Assembly (NCBI GenBank): GCA_902494545.1
Contig: CABUTP010000096.1
Location: 1-6,102 of the forward strand
Source of the DNA: an uncultured Collinsella sp.
Lineage (GTDB): Bacteria > Actinomycetota > Coriobacteriia > Coriobacteriales > Coriobacteriaceae
Length of the DNA stretch: 6,102 nt
Direction of reading: 5' to 3'
Shown here: one piece after another, positions 1-4,340 of the stretch
Numbering within the stretch: the first letter of the stretch is position 1
Layout: each line of letters opens with the position of its first letter
Notes under the pieces: generated by a model
Seen by the model: only the letters and a program-made list of their open reading frames with translations
Told to the model about the DNA's origin: nothing
Database searches by the model: none
Translations under genes and position numbers: made by a program

Positions 1-383
1 TGCACCAGCTGCGCGGGCGCGTAGGCCGCGGCAGCGTGTCGGGTACGTGCCTGGTCATGACTCACTCCAAGGGCAACGGTGGCGCGTCGACGGCACAAGA
101 CCGCCTCCAGTCGCTCGAGAAGACCTCGGATGGCTTTACGCTCGCCCAGATGGACCTGCGTCTGCGCCACGAGGGCGAAATCCTGGGTTACCGCCAGCAT
201 GGCGGCGTGACCTTGCGCTTTGTTGACCTCGATGCCGACGAGGAATTGATCGAGTGGGCCCATTTGGACGCGGTCGAGCTCTTGCGGTATGCTTGCAACC
301 TTGACTCCGTGGCGACGCGCCCCTTGCGCGATGCGGTCGCCACGCGGTATCGACACATCTTTAAGGAGGTCAGCGGAGGATGA
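1..383 (+). CDS. recG: ATP-dependent DNA helicase RecG, C-terminal end (5' truncated by window)
   Basis: Only the last 126 codons are visible (in frame from position 3, TGA at 381-383). RecG unwinds branched DNA such as stalled forks and Holliday junctions. The first visible residues, HQLRGRVGRG, are superfamily 2 helicase motif VI with its arginine finger region. They are followed by the RecG-type tail: RLQSLEKTSDGF, then a DLRLRHEGEILGYRQHGG stretch that corresponds to the DLxLRGPGExxGxRQSG segment behind motif VI, and a final helical part (ELLRYACNLDSV). Relative to that usual segment the GP pair is HE and the S is H, so the local sequence is divergent but the framework is intact. No internal stop or frameshift is seen. 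The stop overlaps the rsmD start (ATGA), and recG next to rsmD is a common bacterial arrangement. The GTG at 36 is internal, since the conserved helicase motif lies upstream of it in frame. Confidence 0.93.
   Translation, partial: HQLRGRVGRGSVSGTCLVMTHSKGNGGASTAQDRLQSLEKTSDGFTLAQMDLRLRHEGEILGYRQHGGVTLRFVDLDADEELIEWAHLDAVELLRYACNLDSVATRPLRDAVATRYRHIFKEVSGG
363..370 (+). promoter_or_regulatory. rsmD ribosome-binding site
   Basis: AAGGAGGT lies inside the recG 3' end, 9 bases before the ATG at 380. It is a full-strength Shine-Dalgarno sequence and fixes the rsmD start despite the 4-base overlap with recG. Confidence 0.85.
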
Positions 384-1009
384 GAATCATCGGCGGCGAA
401 TGGCGCGGTCGTAAGATCGAGGAGCCCCGTGGTCGCGATGTCACCCGCCCCACGACCGATCGCGTGCGCGAGGCGTGCGCATCTATGGTCATGTCGGCAT
501 TCGACTTCGATCTGGACGAGGTCCGCGTGCTGGATGCCTTTGGCGGCTCCGGCGCCTTGGGCATTGAGATGCTCTCGCGCGGTGCCCGCTCGCTCACCAC
601 GTTCGAGATCGATCGCAACGCTGCTCGTCTGATTACCAAGAATATCGAGTCGCTCTGCCGCGACCGTGCGCGCTGGCGCGTGGTGGGCGGCGACGTGCTG
701 GCAAGCGCTTCGCGCGGCCGTGTGCCAGGCGGCCCCTTTGGCCTGGTCCTGCTCGACCCGCCTTATGCTTTTGGCGCCGAGCCGGTCGAGGAGCTGCTGC
801 AGAACCTGGCTCAGCAAGGCTTGCTGGCGCAGGGTGCCTACGCGCTCTTTGAGCACGCCGCGGCCGATACGGGTGCTTACCCGACCGGTTTTGAGACCGT
901 GCGAGAGAAGCGCTACGGCATAACCTCGGTTGACTTGCTGCGCTGGGTTGGCAACGGCGAGGATGATGGCAACGATAACGACGCACCCACGGAGGATGCC
1001 CATGAGTGA
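380..1009 (+). CDS. rsmD: 16S rRNA (guanine(966)-N2)-methyltransferase RsmD
   Basis: A 209-residue class I SAM-dependent methyltransferase that, by family, N2-methylates G966 of 16S rRNA during 30S assembly in the cytoplasm. The N-terminus MRIIGGEWRGRKI (1-13) and the RPTTDRVREA block (23-32) are family hallmarks. The SAM-binding glycine loop is DAFGGSGALGIEMLSRGA (52-69), with an acidic residue at the end of the next strand (FEID, 75-78). The target-base motif IV is DPPY (126-129). The C-terminus carries about 18 extra residues rich in Asp, Glu and Asn (roughly 192-209), which makes it somewhat longer than the common 180-190 residues. The part of the gene encoding this tail also carries the Shine-Dalgarno and start of coaD, so it may be a by-product of gene overlap. 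It starts at ATG 380, overlapping the recG stop, and ends 8 bases inside coaD, so the three genes are probably co-transcribed and coupled. Confidence 0.95.
   Translation: MRIIGGEWRGRKIEEPRGRDVTRPTTDRVREACASMVMSAFDFDLDEVRVLDAFGGSGALGIEMLSRGARSLTTFEIDRNAARLITKNIESLCRDRARWRVVGGDVLASASRGRVPGGPFGLVLLDPPYAFGAEPVEELLQNLAQQGLLAQGAYALFEHAAADTGAYPTGFETVREKRYGITSVDLLRWVGNGEDDGNDNDAPTEDAHE
991..995 (+). promoter_or_regulatory. coaD ribosome-binding site that decides the start
   Basis: GGAGG at 991-995 is 6 bases before ATG 1002. A second in-frame ATG at 996 directly abuts the GGAGG with no spacing, so 1002 (protein MSDTINRV...) is preferred over 996 (MPMSDTINRV...). Confidence 0.75.
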
Positions 1010-1499
1010 CACCATTAACCGCGTAATCGTCCCGGGCACCTTCGATCCCATCACGTTTGGCCATATCGACGTCATCCGCCGCGCCCGTCGCATCTTTCCC
1101 AGCGTGATCGTGGCCGTTGCCGAGTCGCAGGGAAAAAACGGCGTCGGCACCACGTTTAGGCTCGACGAGCGCGTGGCGCTGGCCCGTGAGGCGCTCGGCG
1201 ATATTGATGGCGTCGAGGTGCTGCCCTTCACCGGCCTCTTGGTCGATTTTGCCCGCGAACAGGGAGCAGGAGCCGTGGTCAAGGGCCTGCGTGCCATGAC
1301 CGACTTTGAGTACGAGCTGCAGCAGGCCGACCTCAACTACCGCCTGGATAACGAGCTGGAGTCCATCTTTGTTATGAGTGCGCCGCAGTACGGCTATATC
1401 TCGAGTTCGGTGGTTCGCCAGATTGCCTCGCTCGGTAGCGACGTCTCTAATTTTGTTCCGTCCAATGTGGTCAAGGCGCTCAAACATCGCTTTTCGTGA
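1002..1499 (+). CDS. coaD: Phosphopantetheine adenylyltransferase CoaD
   Basis: A 165-residue protein of the usual CoaD length (about 160). It transfers AMP from ATP to 4'-phosphopantetheine, giving dephospho-CoA, the penultimate step of CoA synthesis. The nucleotidyltransferase fold signature PGTFDPITFGHID runs from residue 11 to 23 and holds the TxGH catalytic motif (T18-H21). KGLRAMTDFEYE (94-105) is the conserved substrate-binding block. The C-terminal signature YISSSVVRQIASLG (132-145) carries the ISSS/R139 nucleotide-binding residues, followed by NFVP (150-153). Everything expected is present and intact. The start overlaps the last 8 bases of rsmD, and rsmD-coaD pairing is widespread, so the two are likely co-expressed. 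Functionally it connects to acpP farther along, because CoA is the donor of the ACP prosthetic group. Confidence 0.97.
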   Translation: MSDTINRVIVPGTFDPITFGHIDVIRRARRIFPSVIVAVAESQGKNGVGTTFRLDERVALAREALGDIDGVEVLPFTGLLVDFAREQGAGAVVKGLRAMTDFEYELQQADLNYRLDNELESIFVMSAPQYGYISSSVVRQIASLGSDVSNFVPSNVVKALKHRFS

Positions 1500-1507
1500 C
1501 GTTTTTT
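1482..1507 (+). terminator. Weak candidate intrinsic terminator overlapping the coaD stop
   Basis: AAACATCGC (1482-1490) can pair with GTGACGTTT (1496-1504) around a TTTTC loop, giving a 9-position stem with one A-C mismatch and one G-U pair. It is followed by further Ts; the run is TTTTTT at 1502-1507, partly in the stem. The geometry fits a Rho-independent terminator for recG-rsmD-coaD, but the stem is A/T-rich and imperfect, so termination would probably be partial. Confidence 0.35.
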
Positions 1508-1521
1508 AATGCCTGGTGGCA

Positions 1522-1532
1522 TGTGGTAAACT
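1522..1532 (+). promoter_or_regulatory. Candidate promoter -10 region for the coiled-coil gene unit
   Basis: TGTGG followed by TAAACT (1527-1532) matches the actinobacterial TAnnnT -10 form. It lies in the first real intergenic gap of the window, and transcription would start near 1539. No convincing -35 box is seen at 16-18 bases upstream. The same TGTGGTA heptamer recurs upstream of rpmF. Confidence 0.45.
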
Positions 1533-1555
1533 AACACGATGATATGTTACCTATG

Positions 1556-1563
1556 AAAGGAGA
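1556..1563 (+). promoter_or_regulatory. Ribosome-binding site deciding the start of the coiled-coil gene
   Basis: AAAGGAGA sits 4-5 bases before ATG 1568. In-frame ATGs at 1544 and 1553 lie before or at the edge of this site and have no comparable Shine-Dalgarno sequence, so 1568 is chosen. Confidence 0.7.
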
Positions 1564-1567
1564 CCGG

Positions 1568-2065
1568 ATGCCGGGCGAGAATTTTCCTGGCGACAGGATC
1601 GTGAGTCTTGTCGACGAGCTCGAGGGGCTCATCGAAGAGGCTAAGACGCCGTTCGGCAAGAACGCCCAGATGAAGGTTATCGACGCCGACGTCTTCTTTA
1701 ACATCCTCGACGAGATCCGCATGAGCTATCCCGAGGAATGGCAGAAGTCCCGCCGTATCCTCAAGGAGCGAGAGGAGCTTATGGCTTCCGCCGCCGCTCA
1801 GGCCGATTCCATCATCGCCGATGCTCAGCAGCAGGCCCTCACCATTGCCGGTGAGCAGGAGATCGTCCGCTTAGCGCAGCAGCAGGCCGACGACATTCGC
1901 GACCGTGCCCAGCAGTACGAGCGCGAGACGCGCTATGCCGCCGAGGATTACGCTGAGCAGGTCTTTACGCACCTCGAGGAGAACCTCAAGAGCCTGACCG
2001 GCACCGTCACCCGTTGCCGTCAGCAGCTCAACGAGGGTGCTGCCCAGCAGAACGGTCAGTGGTAA
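1568..2065 (+). CDS. SepIVA/DivIVA-like coiled-coil protein, short form
   Basis: A soluble 165-residue protein with no signal peptide or membrane segment. Residues 10-25 (RIVSLVDELEGLIEEA) form an N-terminal helix. Residues 38-65 (IDADVFFNILDEI then MSYPEEWQKSRRIL) form a conserved-looking helical domain. From about 66 to 155 it is an almost continuous Ala/Gln/Glu/Arg-rich coiled coil in which AQQQA occurs twice (86-90 and 103-107). From memory of the family, this arrangement parallels mycobacterial SepIVA, a DivIVA-type factor for septation and polar envelope growth: an L-D-E-L start, a D-V-x-x-x-I-D/E-D/E-I block, a coiled coil, and a terminal R-x-Q-L. SepIVA is also encoded just upstream of a DUF177 gene and rnc in mycobacteria. 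SepIVA there is about 245 residues, so the coiled coil here is much shorter. A cell-division or envelope-growth scaffold role is an inference. Automatic annotation may call it ATP synthase subunit B-like because of the coiled coil, but no membrane helix supports that. The stop overlaps the next start (TAATG). Confidence 0.75.
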   Translation: MPGENFPGDRIVSLVDELEGLIEEAKTPFGKNAQMKVIDADVFFNILDEIRMSYPEEWQKSRRILKEREELMASAAAQADSIIADAQQQALTIAGEQEIVRLAQQQADDIRDRAQQYERETRYAAEDYAEQVFTHLEENLKSLTGTVTRCRQQLNEGAAQQNGQW

Positions 2066-2619
2066 TGGCTGAGTTCCCGAGCGTTACCGTCGATCTTTCC
2101 GAGCAGCTCGAGTTTCCCGGAGACTCGTATCCGCTGTCCGGCAAGGTCGATGTCGCCACCTATACGGTGGGCGAGAAGGAGTATCAGCTGCAGGACGGCA
2201 TTGACTTCGACGTTGTCTTTACCAATGCCGGCACCGGTGTTCTGCTTACGGGTATGGTCCGCGCTCACGCAACCGGTGAGTGCGACCGCTGCCTGGAGCC
2301 CGCTTCGTTTGATATCGCCGGTGAGATTGAGGAATTCTATCTCTTTAACGAGCCCGAGGACCCCGAGGCCTACGAAGACGGCTATGAGTTGCTGGGAGAG
2401 GACCGCATCGTCGATCTGGGTGAGCCCATCAACGACGCGGTCGTCATGGACACGCCGTTCGTTGTCCTGTGCAAGCCCGATTGCCGCGGCCTATGCCCCA
2501 CTTGCGGCATCAATCTCAACGTCGAGCAATGCGATTGCGCCGCTCAGGCAGAGGCCGAATGGGCCGCTGCCACGGAAAATCCATTTGCAGCATTGAAGAA
2601 TCTCAAGCTTGACGAGTAA
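2065..2619 (+). CDS. yceD: YceD/DUF177 family protein (probable rRNA/ribosome-related metal-binding protein)
   Basis: A 184-residue protein of the YceD/DUF177 family. Diagnostic features are GECDRCLEP (71-79, with C73 and C76) and the distal cysteine cluster LCKPDCRGLCPTCGINLN (135-152; C136, C140, C144, C147), followed by CDC (156-158). The acidic middle (about 88-120) is also typical. Family members are usually encoded just before rpmF, as here. Work on plant and bacterial members associates the family with 23S rRNA accumulation, but the biochemical activity is not established. The paired Cys motifs suggest a bound metal, probably zinc (inference). The start is ATG 2065, which shares its A with the TAA of the upstream gene. 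No real Shine-Dalgarno sequence is seen, so translation is probably coupled by re-initiation. A longer reading from ATG 2014 exists but would lie inside the upstream gene and lacks family support. Confidence 0.9.
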   Translation: MAEFPSVTVDLSEQLEFPGDSYPLSGKVDVATYTVGEKEYQLQDGIDFDVVFTNAGTGVLLTGMVRAHATGECDRCLEPASFDIAGEIEEFYLFNEPEDPEAYEDGYELLGEDRIVDLGEPINDAVVMDTPFVVLCKPDCRGLCPTCGINLNVEQCDCAAQAEAEWAAATENPFAALKNLKLDE

Positions 2620-2622
2620 AAC

Positions 2623-2633
2623 TGTGGTAGTAT
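2623..2633 (+). promoter_or_regulatory. Candidate promoter -10 region upstream of rpmF
   Basis: TGTGG followed by TAGTAT (2628-2633) begins 4 bases after the yceD stop and about 50 bases before the rpmF start. It would give an rpmF leader of roughly 45 bases. TTGACG at 2609-2614 resembles a -35 box but is only 13 bases away, too close for a normal spacing. It may allow extra L32 synthesis independent of the upstream genes. Confidence 0.4.
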
Positions 2634-2683
2634 CGCTACTTGCGCGTAATCGCCACACTGGATAGTTCATAAGGAAGGTCACT

Positions 2684-2863
2684 ATGCCCGTACCTAAACA
2701 AAAGCAGGGTCGTATCCGCACTCACACCCGCCGTTCCGCCAACATGAAGATCTCGGCTGCGGCTCAGTCCACGTGCCCCCGTTGCGGCGCTGTCAAGCTC
2801 CCGCACCACGTGTGCCCCAGCTGCGGTTTCTACAAGGACCGCGAGGTTATCGTTACCGAGTAA
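2684..2863 (+). CDS. rpmF: 50S ribosomal protein L32 (zinc-ribbon form)
   Basis: A 59-residue protein of normal L32 size. The N-terminus MPVPKQKQGRIRTHTRRS is the conserved basic L32 start. A zinc ribbon follows with CPRC (31-34) and CPSC (44-47), so this is the C+ zinc-binding paralogue type rather than the cysteine-free type made under zinc limitation. The tail is GFYKDREVIVTE. The ribosome-binding site AAGGAAGGT (2671-2679) is 4 bases before ATG 2684. Placement directly after YceD/DUF177 and before plsX is a highly conserved bacterial arrangement. A strong intrinsic terminator 41 bases after the stop suggests most rpmF transcripts end before plsX. Confidence 0.97.
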   Translation: MPVPKQKQGRIRTHTRRSANMKISAAAQSTCPRCGAVKLPHHVCPSCGFYKDREVIVTE

Positions 2864-2866
2864 CTG

Positions 2867-2872
2867 TATACT
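2867..2872 (+). promoter_or_regulatory. Candidate -10 box for plsX, just after the rpmF stop
   Basis: TATACT matches the sigma-70-type -10 consensus at 5 of 6 positions and lies 4 bases after the rpmF stop. No clear -35 is visible. A start near 2879 would give a plsX leader of about 72 bases that contains both the 2887-2900 dyad and the 2904-2933 terminator. Confidence 0.4.
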
Positions 2873-2886
2873 CTGGATGCGATGCC

Positions 2887-2900
2887 GTTCCAACTGGAAC
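2887..2900 (+). repeat. Perfect inverted repeat in the plsX leader
   Basis: GTTCCA-AC-TGGAAC is a perfect 6-bp dyad with a 2-base centre. It lies about 9-22 bases downstream of the start predicted from the TATACT box, a normal operator position, and could alternatively form a small RNA hairpin (5 bp, AACT loop). No regulator can be named; it does not resemble the FapR operator as I recall it. Confidence 0.45.
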
Positions 2901-2903
2901 CAC

Positions 2904-2933
2904 AATGGCCGGCTCAATGAGTCGGCCATTTTT
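2904..2933 (+). terminator. Strong intrinsic terminator between rpmF and plsX
   Basis: AATGGCCGGCTC (2904-2915) pairs with GAGTCGGCCATT (2919-2930): 12 bp with a single G-U pair and an AAT loop (a larger loop if the inner pairs stay open). The TTTTT run covers 2929-2933. The minus strand lacks a U-tract after the hairpin, so it acts only on plus-strand transcription. It ends just 5 bases before the plsX Shine-Dalgarno sequence, so there is no room for a promoter after it. Confidence 0.88.
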
Positions 2934-2937
2934 GTAT

Positions 2938-2943
2938 AAGGAG
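2938..2943 (+). promoter_or_regulatory. plsX ribosome-binding site deciding the start
   Basis: AAGGAG lies 7 bases before ATG 2951 but only 1 base before the alternative in-frame ATG 2945. Start 2951 (MSNVRVCVDV) is therefore preferred. Confidence 0.8.
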
Positions 2944-2950
2944 CATGTAT

Positions 2951-3970
2951 ATGAGTAACGTTCGCGTTTGTGTAGACGTTGTGGGCGGAGACGAGAAGCC
3001 TCAGGTTGTCCTCGACGGTATCGAGGCGGCGCTTGCGGCGGATCCCGATATCGAGGTCATAGCCGTCGGTCCCGCAGAGATCGTGAACCCCTTTGCCGCG
3101 GCTCACGCTCGCGTTGAGGCCTTGGAGGCACCCGATGTCATCGCCATGGATGACGATCCCATTCGAGCCGTGATGACCAAGCGCAAGTCCTCGATCGTGC
3201 TTGCCTGCCGCGCTATCAAGAAGGGCAACGCGGACGCTTTCTTCTCTGCCGGCTCCACCGGCGCCATGACCGCTGCCGCTACCGCCTACGTGACGCCATT
3301 TAGGTATCAGGCCGAGGGCAAGAAGCAGCCGGTGCGTCCGTGCCTCACCAATGCATTGCCCAACCGCGCCGGCGGCCTGACGGTCCTGTGCGACATGGGC
3401 GCCAACCCCGATGTCGAGGTCGACGACATGGTGCGTTTTGCCCAGATGGGTAGCGCCTATGCGCGCGTCGTCCTGGGCATTGAGCATCCCCGCGTCGGTT
3501 TGCTCGGCAACGGCACCGAAGATGAGAAGGGCTCCAACTTTACCAAGGCGTGCTTCCCTGCCATGAAGGCCGCCGTTCCCGGCTTTGTGGGCAACTGCGA
3601 GGGCACCGACCTGACCTCGGGTAACTTTGACGTCGTCGTTGCCGATGGCATGTCGGGTAACATTGCGCTTAAGGCGACCGAGGGCGCCGCTAAGTTTTTG
3701 CTGCAAGAGCTCAAGGGTGCCTTTATGGCTTCGCTGGGCACCAAGATCGCCGCGTTGCTCATCAAAAAGCAGATGCGCGAGATCAAGGCAAAGCTCTCGG
3801 GCGATGCTAAGGGCGGCGCCATTCTGTTGGGCCTGCGTGGCGTGGTCCTGATCGGCCACGGTGCCACCTCGGTCGAGGCCGTCAAAAACGGTACACTCGC
3901 CGCGGCGGAGGCCGTGCGCGCCGGGCTGGTCGAGAACGTCGCCAACTCTATGGACGGCATCGTTTTGTAG
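2951..3970 (+). CDS. plsX: Phosphate acyltransferase PlsX
   Basis: A 339-residue protein of normal PlsX length. It converts acyl-ACP and phosphate to acyl-phosphate, the donor for PlsY in phosphatidic acid synthesis, and acts at the membrane periphery. Family blocks in order are: DVVGGDEKP (9-17, usually D-A-M-G-G-D), FFSAGSTGAMTAAA (97-110, usually S-x-G-N-T-G-A), the VRPCL/GGLTVLCDMGAN core (128-152), GLLGNGTEDEKG (183-194), GNCEGTDLTSGNFDVVVADG (214-233) continuing to MSGNIALKATEGAAKF, and GGAILLGLRG (288-297) with the GHGATS block (302-307). The small departures (VV for AM, S for N) lie in otherwise well-preserved motifs, so an active enzyme is expected. It is not separated from the upstream terminator by any promoter, so expression seems to depend on read-through. 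Downstream, acpP encodes the carrier of its acyl substrate; fabD and fabG, common between these genes in Firmicutes, are missing. Confidence 0.96.
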   Translation: MSNVRVCVDVVGGDEKPQVVLDGIEAALAADPDIEVIAVGPAEIVNPFAAAHARVEALEAPDVIAMDDDPIRAVMTKRKSSIVLACRAIKKGNADAFFSAGSTGAMTAAATAYVTPFRYQAEGKKQPVRPCLTNALPNRAGGLTVLCDMGANPDVEVDDMVRFAQMGSAYARVVLGIEHPRVGLLGNGTEDEKGSNFTKACFPAMKAAVPGFVGNCEGTDLTSGNFDVVVADGMSGNIALKATEGAAKFLLQELKGAFMASLGTKIAALLIKKQMREIKAKLSGDAKGGAILLGLRGVVLIGHGATSVEAVKNGTLAAAEAVRAGLVENVANSMDGIVL

Positions 3971-4012
3971 GAGCGAGTTAGAGCTCTGTTATGTGCCTCG
4001 CGGCCTTCGTCG

Positions 4013-4023
4013 TGGGGTAGAAT
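4013..4023 (+). promoter_or_regulatory. Candidate acpP promoter -10 region
   Basis: TGGGG followed by TAGAAT (4018-4023) lies in the 124-base plsX-acpP gap. TAGAAT matches the -10 consensus at 5 of 6 positions. Initiation would be near 4030, giving a leader of about 65 bases. No convincing -35 box is seen. No terminator is seen after plsX, so plsX read-through could add to acpP transcription. Confidence 0.5.
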
Positions 4024-4035
4024 CAAAACCGTGTC

Positions 4036-4059
4036 TTGGCGCTGCGCTTGCGGCGCCAG
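4036..4059 (+). promoter_or_regulatory. Strong hairpin in the acpP 5' leader
   Basis: TTGGCGCTGC (4036-4045) pairs with GCGGCGCCAG (4050-4059) around a GCTT loop: 10 contiguous pairs including two wobbles. No T-run follows (the next bases are CTGGTTGATG), so it is not an ordinary terminator. It would begin only a few bases from the predicted transcript start, a position where hairpins often protect mRNA from 5'-end decay (inference). The acpP ribosome-binding site at 4083 is outside the stem. Confidence 0.6.
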
Positions 4060-4082
4060 CTGGTTGATGTTCACGCAATATG

Positions 4083-4090
4083 AGAGGAAG
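4083..4090 (+). promoter_or_regulatory. acpP ribosome-binding site deciding the start
   Basis: AGAGGAAG precedes ATG 4095 by 4 bases from its end (6 from AGGA). An in-frame ATG at 4080 lies before this site and would add only MRGSA, which does not belong to the ACP fold, so 4095 is chosen. Confidence 0.75.
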
Positions 4091-4094
4091 CGCT

Positions 4095-4337
4095 ATGGAC
4101 CGCTCCGAAATCTTCGATAAGATCGCCGAAGTCGCCGCTGACGTTCTGGGCGTCGATGTCGCCGACATTAGCGACGAGACTACCTTTGACGATCTCGATG
4201 CCGATTCGCTTGAGCGTCTGCAGCTGGTGACGGCCATCGAGGACGAGTTCGACCTCGAGATCGATGACGAGACCCTGCTGTCGCTCAACTCTGTCGCCGA
4301 CGCCGTCGACGCTATCGAAGCTGCCAAGGAGGCCTAA
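4095..4337 (+). CDS. acpP: Acyl carrier protein
   Basis: An 80-residue, highly acidic protein of standard ACP size. It carries growing acyl chains on a 4'-phosphopantetheine arm in type II fatty-acid synthesis and supplies PlsX. The attachment motif is DSL (37-39) with S38 as the modified serine, inside FDDLDADSLERLQLV (31-45). Helix I (about 3-18), recognition helix II (37-52) and the C-terminal helix (about 66-78) are in their normal places. Against E. coli AcpP, the helix II residue equivalent to E41 is Gln (Q43), T39 is Arg (R41), and the Gly of the GADS turn is Asp (D35). The acidic patch EDEF (49-52) is kept. No second ACP-like domain or fused partner is present. The position plsX-acpP-rnc-smc supports the primary fatty-acid ACP rather than a polyketide carrier. 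The rnc ribosome-binding site is embedded in its last codons. Confidence 0.96.
   Translation: MDRSEIFDKIAEVAADVLGVDVADISDETTFDDLDADSLERLQLVTAIEDEFDLEIDDETLLSLNSVADAVDAIEAAKEA
4326..4332 (+). promoter_or_regulatory. rnc ribosome-binding site inside the acpP end, supporting a TTG start
   Basis: AAGGAGG overlaps the last acpP codons and stands 8 bases before TTG 4341. The full consensus match supports TTG as a true start; no ATG or GTG follows in frame before the conserved RNase III domain begins. Confidence 0.8.
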
Positions 4338-4340
4338 GTC

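Noticed and set aside
188..1336. Long open minus-strand frame (382 codons) opposite recG, rsmD and coaD
   Set aside because: It lies opposite three overlapping genes with clear family motifs. The translation is low-complexity, Ala/Arg/Ser-rich, with no recognisable domain, as expected from G+C-rich codon bias.
1509..1522. ATGCC-TGGT-GGCAT hairpin near a T-run
   Set aside because: The T-run precedes the hairpin on the plus strand, and on the minus strand it would be an A-run after the hairpin, so it is not a terminator in either direction.
1525..1551. Interleaved inverted repeats GGTAA...TTACC and TAACA...TGTTA around the -10 of the SepIVA-like gene
   Set aside because: Only 5-bp arms with A/T-rich composition and long spacing; too weak to call an operator.
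2014..2067. Upstream ATG start for the YceD/DUF177 gene
   Set aside because: It would extend the protein by 17 residues inside the coiled-coil gene with no family similarity; ATG 2065 coupled by TAATG is better.
2609..2614. TTGACG as a -35 box for the rpmF promoter
   Set aside because: The spacer to TAGTAT is 13 bases, well below the usable range, and the bases are the last codons of yceD; no -10-like hexamer is found at 17 bases.
2629..2640. AGTA-TCGC-TACT small hairpin before rpmF
   Set aside because: Only four weak base pairs and no T-tract; not a credible terminator or L32 autoregulatory site.
2636..3859. Long open minus-strand frame (407 codons) opposite rpmF and plsX
   Set aside because: Its strand mate encodes the complete L32 zinc ribbon and the PlsX motifs; the antisense product has no recognisable domain and the frame crosses a terminator and intergenic DNA.
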